Source: SZUA-252 sp035716005
GTDB lineage: Bacteria; Eisenbacteria; RBG-16-71-46; SZUA-252
Direction of reading: 5' to 3'
Assembly (NCBI GenBank): GCA_035716005.1
Contig: DASTKG010000088.1
Coordinates: forward strand, 1-39,937
DNA: 39,937 bases
Shown: positions 8,547 to 16,846 of the stretch, one piece after another
Position numbering within the stretch: the stretch's first letter is position 1
Layout: each line of letters starts with the position of its first letter
Notes under the pieces: model-generated
Database searches by the model: none
Told to the model about the DNA's origin: nothing
The model's input: the letters and a program-made list of their open reading frames with translations, nothing else
Made by a program: the position numbers and the translations under genes

Positions 8547-9334
8547 GGCTCCTCGCCCAGATAGGCCTCGATCACCCGGGGATCGCGGCGGATCTCCGAC
8601 GGGGAGCCCTCCGCGATCTTCACGCCGTGGTCGAGCACGGTGATCCGCTCGCAGATTCCCATGACGACCTTCATGTCGTGCTCGATGAGGAGGACGGTCA
8701 GGTCGTAGCGGTCGCGGATGTCGCGGATGAGATGCATGAGCGCCTGGCTCTCCTGGGGATTCATCCCCGCGGCCGGCTCGTCGAGGAGGAGGAGCTTCGG
8801 GTCGGCCGCCAGGGCGCGCGCGATCTCCAGGCGCCGCTGATCGCCGTAGGGGAGATTCCGCGCCTTCTCGTCCCGATATTTCGCGAGGCCGAAGTCGGCG
8901 AGGAGCGACTCGCTCCTCTCGCCGATCTCGCGCTCCTCCCGCTCGGAGCGCGGCGTGCGGAAGATGCTGTCGGCGAACGTGGCGCCGGCGTGGAGATGGC
9001 ACGCCACGCGGACGTTGTCGAGGCAGGTCAGGTCGGAGAAGAGGCGCGGATTCTGGAACGTGCGGGCCACGCCGTGGCGCGCGATCGTGCTCGGCAGCCG
9101 GCCCTGGATCGGCTCGCCCGCGAGCTCGATCGCCCCCGCCGTCGGCGCGTAGACCCCCGTGATGAGATTGAAGACGGTCGTCTTCCCCGCCCCGTTCGGC
9201 CCGATGAGCCCCGCCAGGATGCGGCGCGGCAGCACGAGGTCGAGATCGCCGACCGCCTTCAGGCCCCCGAAGGCCCGCGTCACGTTCGTGAGGCGGAGGA
9301 TGGGGAGGGCGCTCCCGTCGTCCGGCCGGATCAT
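8543..9334 (-). CDS. livG: Branched-chain amino acid ABC transporter ATP-binding protein LivG
   Basis: Second ATPase of the Liv importer, 263 residues. It has Walker A GPNGAGKTT, the LivG hallmark GVARTFQNPRLF, a signature region in the divergent form LPYGDQRRLEIARAL common in LivG, Walker B LLLLDEPAAGMNP and the switch HD of LLIEHDM. It ends in VIEAYLGEE, the typical LivG tail. The ATG at 9334 overlaps the livM stop as ATGA; the open frame further upstream (to about 9820) is a shadow of livM. It pairs with LivF at the membrane subunits LivH and LivM. Confidence 0.97.
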   Translation of the reverse strand: MIRPDDGSALPILRLTNVTRAFGGLKAVGDLDLVLPRRILAGLIGPNGAGKTTVFNLITGVYAPTAGAIELAGEPIQGRLPSTIARHGVARTFQNPRLFSDLTCLDNVRVACHLHAGATFADSIFRTPRSEREEREIGERSESLLADFGLAKYRDEKARNLPYGDQRRLEIARALAADPKLLLLDEPAAGMNPQESQALMHLIRDIRDRYDLTVLLIEHDMKVVMGICERITVLDHGVKIAEGSPSEIRRDPRVIEAYLGEEP

Positions 9335-10338
9335 GCCGCCTCGCCCGGACGCTTGCGCCGGAACCGCGTGAGGAGCCCCGACCAGGAGATCTCCCGGTTC
9401 CCGAGGATTCCCTGGGGGCGCGAGATCATGAGCACGATGAGGAGGATCGAATAGATGATGAGGCGCTCGGCGCTCGCGAAGCGAAGCATCTCCGGAAGCG
9501 CGGTCAGGATGAACGCGCCGAGGACCGAGCCGATGAGGCTCCCCATTCCGCCCAGCACCACCATCACGATCACCTCGATCGACTTCATGAACGTGAAGGA
9601 GTTGGTGTGGAGGTAGGTGTAGTGGGAGAAGAGCCCGCCCGAGACGCCGGCGAAGAAGGCGGCGACGACGAACGCGGAGACCTTGTAGCGGGTCGTCGGG
9701 ACGCCGAGCGCCTCGGCCGCGATCTCGTCCTCCCGGATGGCGAGGAGCGCGCGCCCGTGGTAGGAGCGGATCAGGTTTCGAAGCACGATGAAGGTGAGCG
9801 CGGCCACGGCGGCCGCCCACGCGAGGTCGGTCCGCGGCGGGATGCCGGCGAAGCCGCGGGCTCCGCCCACCGCGTCGATGTTCAGGATCGCGACGCGGAT
9901 GATCTCCCCGAAGCCGAGCGTCACGATGGCGAGGTAGTCGCCCCGAAGCCGCATGGAGGGGAGCCCGACCAGGAGCCCCGCGACCGCCGCCACGAGCCCG
10001 CCGAGGACGAGCGCCACGATGAAGGGCCCCGCCGCGGCGAGCGATCCCGCCTCCGCCGTCACGCCGAAGAGGCGGGGCGTGGCGTAGACCGTGAACGCCG
10101 CCGAGACGTACGCCCCGACGGCCATGAAGCCCGCGTGCCCGATGGAGAACTGCCCGGTGATCCCGTTCACGAGGTTCAGGCTCAGAGCGAGGATGACGTT
10201 CAGGCAGCAGAGAACGAGGATCCGGTAGATGTAGGGATTGAGGCTCGCGAGCGCGCCCGCGTTCAGCGCCCAGGCGCCCGCCACGACCGCCGCGAGGAGG
10301 AGGAGCGCGCGGAGGGCGCTCTTAGACTTTCTCGGCAA
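9331..10338 (-). CDS. livM: Branched-chain amino acid ABC transporter permease LivM
   Basis: Inner-membrane permease of the Liv importer, 335 residues with about eight to ten hydrophobic helices. Family phrases include ALSLNLVNGITGQFSIGHAGF near the N-terminus, MRLRGDYLAIVTLGFGEI, the cytoplasmic coupling segment GRALLAIREDEIAAEALGV, and VLGGMGSLIGSVLGA. Translation appears to begin at a TTG (10338) that overlaps the end of livH by 17 nt; no in-frame ATG or GTG lies nearby, so the start is moderately certain. A short basic tail follows the last helix. Confidence 0.95.
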   Translation of the reverse strand: MPRKSKSALRALLLLAAVVAGAWALNAGALASLNPYIYRILVLCCLNVILALSLNLVNGITGQFSIGHAGFMAVGAYVSAAFTVYATPRLFGVTAEAGSLAAAGPFIVALVLGGLVAAVAGLLVGLPSMRLRGDYLAIVTLGFGEIIRVAILNIDAVGGARGFAGIPPRTDLAWAAAVAALTFIVLRNLIRSYHGRALLAIREDEIAAEALGVPTTRYKVSAFVVAAFFAGVSGGLFSHYTYLHTNSFTFMKSIEVIVMVVLGGMGSLIGSVLGAFILTALPEMLRFASAERLIIYSILLIVLMISRPQGILGNREISWSGLLTRFRRKRPGEAA

Positions 10339-11227
10339 CGTTCCGGCCCAGGAGCCCGGCGGGCTTCACGAGGAGGACCAGGATCAGGATCACGAACGCG
10401 ATCGCGTCGCGGTAGGTCGAGGAGATGTAGCCGACGACGAGATATTCCGAGACGCCCATCAAGAGCCCCCCGATGACGGCCCCGGGAATGCTCCCGATGC
10501 CGCCGAGCACCGCGGCGACGAAGGCCTTTACGCCCGGCATGATTCCCATGAGGGGCTCGATCTTCGGATTCGTGAGCCCCACGAGCACGCCCGCGGCCGC
10601 GGCGAGCGCGGAGCCGATGGCGAAGGTGATGGTGATGATCCGGTTCACCGGGATTCCCATGAGGCTGGCGGCGTCGCGGTTGAAGGAGACGGCCCGCATC
10701 GCCTTCCCCGTCCGCGTTCGATGGACGAAGAGCGTGAGTCCCACCATGAGGAGGATCGAGATGACGACCACCGTGATCTGGTGGTTCGTCACGATCACCC
10801 CGTCGGCGAGGGTGATCGTCCTCGGGGCCACGAGCTGGGGGAAGAACTTGGGGTCCGCCCCGAAGAGCCGGATGCCGAGGTTCTCGAGGAGGAGCGAGAC
10901 GCCGATGGCGGTGATGAGCGCGGTGAGGCGCGACGACTTCCGCACCGGACGATAGGCGAAGTACTCGATCGCGACGCCGAGCGCGGCGCAGATCGCCATG
11001 GAGCCGAGGAGCACCACGGCCGCGAGGAGCGGCGAGGGCTCGGGCCCGCCGGCGTGCAGCAGGCGGGCCAGGTAGTACGCCGCGAACGCGCCCACCATGT
11101 AGATGTCGCCGTGGGCGAAGTTGATGAGGCGCAGGATGCCGTACACCATCGTGTAGCCGAGCGCGATGAGGGCGTAGATGCTTCCCCACGCGATGCCGTT
11201 GGCGAGCTGCTGGAAGAGTTCCTGCAC
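10322..11227 (-). CDS. livH: Branched-chain amino acid ABC transporter permease LivH
   Basis: Partner permease of LivM, 301 residues, with multiple membrane helices. Characteristic LivH segments are GIAWGSIYALIALGYTMVYGI at the N-terminus, LRLINFAHGDIYM, the coupling region GKAMRAVSFNRDAASLMGI and AAVLGGIGSIPGAVIGG. The GTG start lies 12 nt after the livK stop in a G+C-only spacer without a Shine-Dalgarno, so translation probably depends on livK. The protein ends NVAEKV, and livM starts within this end. Confidence 0.96.
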   Translation of the reverse strand: MQELFQQLANGIAWGSIYALIALGYTMVYGILRLINFAHGDIYMVGAFAAYYLARLLHAGGPEPSPLLAAVVLLGSMAICAALGVAIEYFAYRPVRKSSRLTALITAIGVSLLLENLGIRLFGADPKFFPQLVAPRTITLADGVIVTNHQITVVVISILLMVGLTLFVHRTRTGKAMRAVSFNRDAASLMGIPVNRIITITFAIGSALAAAAGVLVGLTNPKIEPLMGIMPGVKAFVAAVLGGIGSIPGAVIGGLLMGVSEYLVVGYISSTYRDAIAFVILILVLLVKPAGLLGRNVAEKV

Positions 11228-11239
11228 GGGCGGCGGCGC

Positions 11240-12433
11240 CTACGGCTCGACGACGGCCACGAACTCGTACTGCCGGTTCTTGATGCCGAGGAACGTCGCC
11301 GTCTTCACGGCGTTCCGCTTCGCGTCGAGCGTGATCTTGCCGGTGACGCCCGGAAAGTCCTTCGTCGCGTTGATGTAGTCGCGAAGCTTCGCGCGTGCCG
11401 CCGCCTGCTTCGCGTTGCGCGGGCCCGTCAGCGACTTGAAGGCCGCCGGATCGGACTTGTTCAGCTCCTCCAGCGAGTGGACCAGCACGCCGGCCGCGTC
11501 GTAGGCGAGCGCGGCCAGGGCGTCGGGGGTGCTGTTGTAGCGCGCGCGGTAGTCGTTCACGAACTTCTGGATGGCGGGGTTCTCGTCCTTCTCCCAGTAA
11601 TGGCTCACGAAGTAGGAGCCGTCGAGCGCGTCCTGCGCGATCTCGAGAAGGCGATCGGAGACCCATCCGTCGCCGCCCAGGAGCGGCACGGTGATCCCGA
11701 GCTCGCGCGCCTGCCGCGCGATGAGGGCCACCTCGGTGTAGTAGCCGGGCACGACGATGAACTCGGGGCGCTTCTGCTTGATCACGGTCAGCTGGGCCTT
11801 GAAGTCCTGGTCGCCCTCGGAGTAGGCCTCGTCGGCGACGACGGTGCCGCCCATGGCGTGGAACGACTCGGAGAAGTAGTTGGCGAGCCCGACGCTGTAG
11901 TCGTTCTTGTTGTCGCGCAGCACGGCCGCCTTCGAGAGATTCAGCGTCTGGCGCGCGAACTTGGCGATCACCATTCCCTGGAAGGGATCGATGTAGCAGA
12001 CGCGCGAGATGTAGTCGCCGAGCTCCGTGACTTTCGGATTCGTCGAGGAGGGGCTGATCATCGGCACGCCCGCCTGCTGGCAGATCGGAGCGGCCGCCAT
12101 GCTGCGGCTCGACGCCACCTCCCCGAGCACGGCGATGACGCCGTCCTGGTCGATCAGCTTCTGCACCGCGGTCGCCGCCTCTTCCGGCTTCGACTGGTCG
12201 TCCTCCACCGTCATGTGGATCTTCGTCCCCGCGACGCCGCCCGCCTGATTCACGTTGTCCATGAAGAGCTCGATCCCCTGCTTCGAGGAGATCCCGAACG
12301 TGGCGGTGGTGCCGGTGAGCGAGCCGTAGACGCCGACCGGAATCTCGTTCGACTGCTTGGCGCATCCCGCCGCGAAGGCGAGAAGAAGGCCGAGAAGCGC
12401 GATCAGCCGGAACCTCATGTTCCGTCCATTCAT
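11240..12433 (-). CDS. livK: Branched-chain amino acid ABC transporter substrate-binding lipoprotein
   Basis: Periplasmic binding component (type 1 fold) delivering branched-chain or related amino acids to LivHM. 397 residues: a signal peptide with a lipobox-like AAGC (Cys24) suggests a lipid-anchored protein, and the mature part starts IPVGVYGSLTGTTATFG. Family landmarks are GIELFMDNVNQAGG, VIAVLGEVASSRSMAAAPICQQAGVP, MISPSSTNPKVT and LGGDGW. I chose the ATG at 12433 because GGAGG lies 8 nt before it; an in-frame ATG at 12418 would also leave a signal peptide but has no ribosome site. A predicted promoter lies at 12495-12523. First gene of livKHMGF-selA-SPOR-smc-ftsY. Confidence 0.95.
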   Translation of the reverse strand: MNGRNMRFRLIALLGLLLAFAAGCAKQSNEIPVGVYGSLTGTTATFGISSKQGIELFMDNVNQAGGVAGTKIHMTVEDDQSKPEEAATAVQKLIDQDGVIAVLGEVASSRSMAAAPICQQAGVPMISPSSTNPKVTELGDYISRVCYIDPFQGMVIAKFARQTLNLSKAAVLRDNKNDYSVGLANYFSESFHAMGGTVVADEAYSEGDQDFKAQLTVIKQKRPEFIVVPGYYTEVALIARQARELGITVPLLGGDGWVSDRLLEIAQDALDGSYFVSHYWEKDENPAIQKFVNDYRARYNSTPDALAALAYDAAGVLVHSLEELNKSDPAAFKSLTGPRNAKQAAARAKLRDYINATKDFPGVTGKITLDAKRNAVKTATFLGIKNRQYEFVAVVEP

Positions 12434-12494
12434 GGGCGATCCTCCATCCCGTAAGTGTTTGGGAACCAATGGCCTTCAGTCATGGATCAGGCGG

Positions 12495-12523
12495 ACCCTA
12501 TCGAAACCCCGGAGGCGATTCAA
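12495..12523 (-). promoter_or_regulatory. Predicted sigma-70-type promoter of the liv operon
   Basis: On the minus strand TTGAAT (12523-12518) and TAGGGT (12500-12495) are separated by exactly 17 nt. Transcription would begin near 12488, about 55 nt before the livK ATG. The -35 box overlaps the end of the preceding gene. Element sequence and spacing match the predicted promoters at 34857-34885 and 39843-39871. Inferred from sequence only. Confidence 0.55.
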
Positions 12524-13989
12524 GGGGTTCCGGGCTTCGTTTCGGCTTTGGCGGGCGGCGGCGGGCTCGGGGCCGCCGCCGGGGCGTCGGGATTCACGGC
12601 CCGGCCGCCTCGGATGACGAGCCTTTCGGCGAACGCCGGAACGACCGGGCGAAGCGCGCGGAAGGCGCGCCCCTCGTCGGTCTCGTAGACCTGCGCGCGC
12701 AGCGCCTCCCGCAGCATGGAGGCGGTGGCGGCGCCCCCTTCCACCGCGCGCGCGATGGCGAGCCCCGCCAGATAGCCGCGAACGGCCATCCGGGTCGGCG
12801 CCTCCGCGAAGGAGCGCTGGTAGCGGACCTCGAAGGAGTCGCGCAGGGCGCCCGCGAGCGCGTAGTCGCTGAGAAAGAGCGTCGCTCCCTCGAGCGCCGC
12901 GCGCGCCTCCCGATTCAAGCCCTCGGGATCGAGATCGTCGAAGCCGTAGACGCGCGCGCCGGGCCAGCTCGACGGGAGCTGCGCGGCCACGACGCCGACC
13001 GTCTTGGCGGGCGCGAGGAGGACGAGCGCGTTCGGCTTCTTCGCCCGGAGCGCGGCGATCGGCTTCGTGGCGTCGGAGGGATCGTCGGGAAGCTTCTCCA
13101 CGCCGACGATGCCGATCCCGGCCCGCCGGCAGGCGTCGGCGACGAGGAGCGCTCGGGTCGAGTCGTCGGGACCCGGCGCGACGAGGAGCGCGGCGGTCCC
13201 CTTCGGAAACTGGCCCCCGAGGTGCGTGGCGAGCGCGTTCGCGGAGGCCCAGGGGCCGAGGTGGAGCTGGAAGACCCCGTCGCCGAGCGTGGCGAGCCGC
13301 TCGTTCGTGGCCGAGGGAGAGAGGAGGACCGCGCCGATCACCTGCGTGGCCGCCGCGAGCGGCGCGGTGTTGGCCGTGAAGAGCTCGCCCACGATGACCG
13401 AGACGCCGTGGTCCTTGAGGAGCCAGCGGGCCTTCCGCGCGCCGATCAGGGGATCGCCCTCGGAGTCGTGGAGAATGAGATGGAGCGTCGGCTCCCAGTC
13501 GCGGTTGTGCTCCTCGGCCGCGAGGCGGATGCCGTTCACGAAGGTCTTGCCGTAACGCTCGTAGCGCCCCGACAGCGGCACGACGACGCCGATGCGCGTC
13601 AATCCCTCGGCCGCGCGCTTGATCGGAATCGAGTCGATGGGCGCCCCTTCGAGCGAGGCCGCCATCGCCTGGAGCCGCTTCCGCTCGGGCGCCTTGGGGC
13701 CGGCCGCGGCCAGTCCGACGCGCGCCGCCCAGAGCCGCTCCGCCGCGCGGGAGGGCGGATCGAGCCGCTCGATCTCCAGCAGGCCCGCGTATTCCAGCGC
13801 CCACGCCGGAGCCTCCGGCGCGCGCGGGCTCTCGAGGAGCCGCGCCTTCAGCTCGCCGGGACGTCCCATGGGAAAGCGCTTGGCCGCGGCGGCGGGAGGA
13901 GGCGCGGCGGCGCTCTCGATCGGCGCGGCGTGCGCCGCGAGGGCCGCGAGCGTGAGCAGCGTCGCGAAGCGCGGCGCGAACGGTTTCAC
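12520..13989 (-). CDS. Periplasmic type 1 binding protein (Liv-type or LpoA/LppC-like)
   Basis: 489 residues with a Sec signal peptide (FATLLTLAALAAHA) and no lipobox Cys. Residues from about 60 form a helical, TPR-like stretch rich in Ala/Leu/Arg, followed by a type 1 periplasmic-binding fold starting RIGVVVPLSGRYERYGKTFVNG, with SVIVGELFTANTAPLAAATQ and VLLSPSATNERLA. A helical domain followed by a binding-protein fold is the layout of LpoA/LppC (activator of penicillin-binding protein 1A) and of some bacterial Liv-type receptors. It may therefore sense a ligand or act in envelope synthesis rather than feed the importer. It ends in a Pro/Ala-rich tail. The GTG start overlaps the upstream stop (GTGA). 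The livK promoter overlaps its 3' end. Confidence 0.8.
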   Translation of the reverse strand: MKPFAPRFATLLTLAALAAHAAPIESAAAPPPAAAAKRFPMGRPGELKARLLESPRAPEAPAWALEYAGLLEIERLDPPSRAAERLWAARVGLAAAGPKAPERKRLQAMAASLEGAPIDSIPIKRAAEGLTRIGVVVPLSGRYERYGKTFVNGIRLAAEEHNRDWEPTLHLILHDSEGDPLIGARKARWLLKDHGVSVIVGELFTANTAPLAAATQVIGAVLLSPSATNERLATLGDGVFQLHLGPWASANALATHLGGQFPKGTAALLVAPGPDDSTRALLVADACRRAGIGIVGVEKLPDDPSDATKPIAALRAKKPNALVLLAPAKTVGVVAAQLPSSWPGARVYGFDDLDPEGLNREARAALEGATLFLSDYALAGALRDSFEVRYQRSFAEAPTRMAVRGYLAGLAIARAVEGGAATASMLREALRAQVYETDEGRAFRALRPVVPAFAERLVIRGGRAVNPDAPAAAPSPPPPAKAETKPGTP

Positions 13990-14468
13990 GGCGCGAATCG
14001 CCTCGTCAGCTCGGCGTGCTCCCGGGCGAGCGCGACGTAGGCGTCGGCCGAGGCCCGGAGACGCGCGAGGGCGTCCGGTGGAATCGGGCCCTTCACCACG
14101 GCGGGAACGCCCGCGACGAACGAGCGGGGCGGAACCACGGTCCCCTCCCGCACGAGACTGCCGGCGCCGACGAGGCTCTCCTCGCCGATGTCGCATCCGT
14201 CGAGGAGGATCGCCCCCATGCCGATCAGGCATCGGTCGCGAATCGTGGCGCCGTGGAGAATGGCGCGATGCCCCACGGTCACTTCGTTTCCGACGGTGAG
14301 CCCGGGAAGGCCCGTCGTGACGTGGAGGACGCATTGATCCTGGATGTTGGTCCGAGACCCGACGCGGATTTCGCCGACGTCGCCCCGGATCACCGCGCCG
14401 TACCAGACGCTCGTCTCCTCGCCCAAGACGACGTCGCCCACCACGAGCGCGGTGGGCGCGACGAACAC
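13986..14468 (-). CDS. Gamma-class carbonic anhydrase-like (YrdA/PaaY-type) hexapeptide protein
   Basis: Left-handed beta-helix protein of the gamma-carbonic anhydrase superfamily: VFVAPTALVVGDVVLGEETSVW, then GAVIRGD, NIQDQCVLHV and VTVGHRAILHGATI. Three metal-ligand histidines are present (His49, His67, His72 counted from the GTG at 14468). The catalytic acid loop of archaeal Cam is not evident, so carbonic anhydrase activity is unproven; YrdA-like proteins often have unknown substrates. The frame continues upstream from 14468 with codons reading RGRTPAIPDS, which matches the normal start of the family fold, so the real start may be a CTG at 14513 preceded by GAGGGGG. A GTG start at 14468 would remove the first strand. 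The downstream gene overlaps by GTGA. Confidence 0.85.
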   Translation of the reverse strand: MFVAPTALVVGDVVLGEETSVWYGAVIRGDVGEIRVGSRTNIQDQCVLHVTTGLPGLTVGNEVTVGHRAILHGATIRDRCLIGMGAILLDGCDIGEESLVGAGSLVREGTVVPPRSFVAGVPAVVKGPIPPDALARLRASADAYVALAREHAELTRRFAP

Positions 14469-14526
14469 GGAATCGGGGATGGCCGGCGTCCGGCCGCGGA
14501 AGGGCGCGATCAGGTCACCGACCCCC

Positions 14527-15048
14527 TCAAAGATCCTCGGCCTTCCACTGGCTGCCGAAATCCTCGGGATGGAGCCCTTCGAGGTAGCGGCGCAGCTCCT
14601 CCGCCTTCTCCTCGGGGGTCTTCTCGCTCGGCGTCTCGGCCGTCGCGGCGCCCTGCGACGACTTTTCGAAGAGCGAATCGAGGATGAAGATCGGCGCCCG
14701 CGATCGGAGCGCCACCGCGATCGAGTCGCTCGGGCGGGCGTCGACCGAAACGGGCCCGTGGCCCCCCTCGAGATAGATGTGCGCGAAGAAGGTGCTCTCC
14801 TTCAGGTCGGAGATGACCACGCGCGAGACCTTGCCGCGCAGCCCCTCGATGACGGAAAGGAGGAGATCGTGCGTCAGGGGACGCTGGAATTTCTTCCCCG
14901 TCAGCTCGCTGTGAATGGCGCTCGCCTCCATCGGCCCGATCCAGATCGGAAGCACGCGGGACCCTTCGATCTCCTGAAGCAGAACCACGGGGCTCTTGGT
15001 CCGCTCGTCGATGGCCAGGCCTCCGACGCGGACCGGAATCATGCTCAT
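14527..15048 (-). CDS. Bifunctional nuclease (BFN/DUF151) family protein
   Basis: 173 residues. Residues 1-130 match the BFN/DUF151 domain: MIPVRVGGLAIDE, VVLLQEIEGSRVLPIWIGPMEASAI, RPLTHDLLLSVIEGL and the conserved VDARPSDSIAVALRSRAPIFI. Plant members were reported to have DNase and RNase activity, and the bacterial role is not settled. The C-terminal 40 residues are a charged helical tail. The ATG overlaps the upstream stop as ATGA. The neighbours (parvulin lipoprotein, L9, carbonic anhydrase-like protein) do not suggest a specific role. Confidence 0.88.
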   Translation of the reverse strand: MSMIPVRVGGLAIDERTKSPVVLLQEIEGSRVLPIWIGPMEASAIHSELTGKKFQRPLTHDLLLSVIEGLRGKVSRVVISDLKESTFFAHIYLEGGHGPVSVDARPSDSIAVALRSRAPIFILDSLFEKSSQGAATAETPSEKTPEEKAEELRRYLEGLHPEDFGSQWKAEDL

Positions 15049-16394
15049 GGGCTTCGTCGCGCCTGATCCGGCTTCGATCCTCCCCCGGTTCCCGACGGCG
15101 CTTTCGTGCTGTCGGACGGCGCGGCATCCTCCTGCAGGGGGGGCGGCGGTTTCTCCATGTTGTCCAGCATCCAGCGCGCGGAGTTCGCGAGCTCGGCCTT
15201 GGGATAGCGCTGAAGGAAATCCTCGAACGCTTCCCTCGCGGCCTCGTAGTCGCCGATGTCCTCCGCGAGGGTGAAGCCTATCATGAAGCGGGCCTGCACC
15301 GAGACGGAGTCGGTGGGAAAGCGCTCCGCCACCTGCTTGTAGAGCTTCACGCGGTCCTGGGCGGTCACCGCCGCCTGCGCCTCCTTCAGGAAGTCGAGCG
15401 GGGTGCGCGAGGGCGAAAGCGCGACCGAGATCGAATCGTCGAAGATGGCGCTGTTCGAGATGCTCTTCAGCGAGTCGTTGAGGGCCGTGGAGAATGCCTC
15501 GACCGCCTTCCCGTCCAGATCCTGGCGGATGCGCGCCTTCACCTGGTCGAACGGCTGGACGGAGGCCCCCTCCAGATTGTCGACGCGGATGAGGTGCCAG
15601 CCCTTCGGGCCCTTGAGGGGCTGGCTCGTCTCGCCCTCCTTGAGGGAGAACGCGGCCGCCACGATCGCGGGCGAGCTTCCGACGCCGGGGACGAGGTCGG
15701 TCTCCTTCGTGATGTAGCCGATGAGGCCGCCCCGGTCCTTCGAGGTCTTGTCCTGCGAGGTGCTCTTGCAGATCTCGTCCCAGAGGCCGCCGTTCACCAA
15801 TTTGCGGCGCACCGACTTCGCCTGGGACTGCGTCGCCAACTGGATGTGGCGCACGCGCACCCGGGCGGGAATCTTGTAGTCGTCGAGATGGGAATCGTAA
15901 TAGGCCTGCACGAGCGAATCGGAGACGTTCGGAAGCGCCGCGACGCGACGGTTGTAGTAGGTGCGCATCTTCGCGCCGCGGACCGCTTTCGCGACCTCCA
16001 GCTTGAACTCGGGATCGGCCTCGATCTTGTCGAGCTCGGCGAGGTGGAGGAGCGTCTCCTCGAAGATGAGGCGCTCCACGAGCTGACGGTAGCCGTCGAA
16101 CGTCCGAAGCCTCGGCTGCACGTCGAGGGGCGCCGTCGCGATGACGGAGTCGACGTCGTGCCGCGTGAGACGGCGGTTGCCGAACACGGCCACGACCGGG
16201 CCGAGCGTGTCGGGCTTCGCGGGGCGCCAGGTGCCCGGCCGCCCGGCTTCCGACGGCGAGCCGGCGGCCTTGGAGCCCTGGGCCGTCGCGCCGGAGCCCT
16301 CCGACGGGGCGGGAGCCCCGGAGCAGCCGGCGAGCAGGATGGCGGCGGCGAGCACGACCCCGCCGGCGGCGCCGAGCGAGAGCGGGCCTCTCAT
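15045..16394 (-). CDS. Parvulin-type peptidyl-prolyl isomerase lipoprotein (SurA/PrsA-like)
   Basis: Secreted folding factor of 449 residues. A signal peptide ends in LLAGC (Cys24, lipobox), followed by a Ser/Gly/Pro-rich linker. A SurA-N-like helical segment (DVDSVIATAPLDVQPRL onward) precedes a PPIC rotamase domain: ARVRVRHIQLATQSQAKSVRRK, GGLIGYITKETDLVPG, and GPKGWHLIRVDNLE. The C-terminal 130 residues contain TPR-like helices (YKQVAERFPTDS, EAFEDFLQRYPKAELANSA), an unusual addition for SurA or PrsA that suggests partner binding. The role, cis/trans proline isomerisation and chaperoning of exported proteins outside the inner membrane, is inferred from the family. ATG overlaps the rplI stop (ATGA). 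Confidence 0.88.
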   Translation of the reverse strand: MRGPLSLGAAGGVVLAAAILLAGCSGAPAPSEGSGATAQGSKAAGSPSEAGRPGTWRPAKPDTLGPVVAVFGNRRLTRHDVDSVIATAPLDVQPRLRTFDGYRQLVERLIFEETLLHLAELDKIEADPEFKLEVAKAVRGAKMRTYYNRRVAALPNVSDSLVQAYYDSHLDDYKIPARVRVRHIQLATQSQAKSVRRKLVNGGLWDEICKSTSQDKTSKDRGGLIGYITKETDLVPGVGSSPAIVAAAFSLKEGETSQPLKGPKGWHLIRVDNLEGASVQPFDQVKARIRQDLDGKAVEAFSTALNDSLKSISNSAIFDDSISVALSPSRTPLDFLKEAQAAVTAQDRVKLYKQVAERFPTDSVSVQARFMIGFTLAEDIGDYEAAREAFEDFLQRYPKAELANSARWMLDNMEKPPPPLQEDAAPSDSTKAPSGTGGGSKPDQARRSP

Positions 16395-16834
16395 TGACGG
16401 ACGACCCAGACTTTGACCGGGGCCTCGATGTCCTGGAAGACGTGCACGGGCACGTCGAACGCGCCGAGCGCCTTGATCGGCTCCTCGAGCCGGACGGCCT
16501 TCTTCTCGATCTGGAATCCCTGCGCCGCGAGCGCGTCGTAGATGTCGGACGCGCTCACCGAACCGTAGAGCTGATCCTCCTCGCCCACCTGGACCGAGAA
16601 CTGGAGCGAGACCTGCGCCAGACGGTCGCGAACCCCCATGGCGTCCTGGCGCGCGCGCTCCACGCGGCCGCGGTGCGCGCGCTCGCGATCGCGAAAGACG
16701 GCCTGCGAGTTCCCCACGGCCGAGATCGCCTTCTTGCGCGGGAGCAGGAAATTGCGGGCGTACCCGTCCGCGACGCGCACGGTGGCGCCCCGCTTGCCGA
16801 GTCCGGTGATGTCTTCGAGCAGAATGATCTCCAT
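16391..16834 (-). CDS. rplI: 50S ribosomal protein L9
   Basis: 147-residue L9, a two-domain 23S rRNA-binding protein: the N-terminal domain starts MEIILLEDITGLGKRGATVRVADGYARNFLLP, followed by the long connecting helix (VFRDRERAHRGRVERARQDA) and the C-terminal domain ending APVKVWVVRQ. Length and order are typical. ATG at 16834 is preceded by GGAGGAG. It sits behind a DUF2232 gene and rpsF-rpsR, as in Bacillus, where yybS separates rpsR from rplI. Confidence 0.98.
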   Translation of the reverse strand: MEIILLEDITGLGKRGATVRVADGYARNFLLPRKKAISAVGNSQAVFRDRERAHRGRVERARQDAMGVRDRLAQVSLQFSVQVGEEDQLYGSVSASDIYDALAAQGFQIEKKAVRLEEPIKALGAFDVPVHVFQDIEAPVKVWVVRQ

Positions 16835-16846
16835 CGTCTCCTCCGA

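Noticed and set aside
12476..13804. A second minus-strand frame of about 440 codons overlapping the periplasmic binding protein
   Set aside because: Its translation is Arg/Gly-rich without motifs; the other frame carries a signal peptide and the binding-protein fold.
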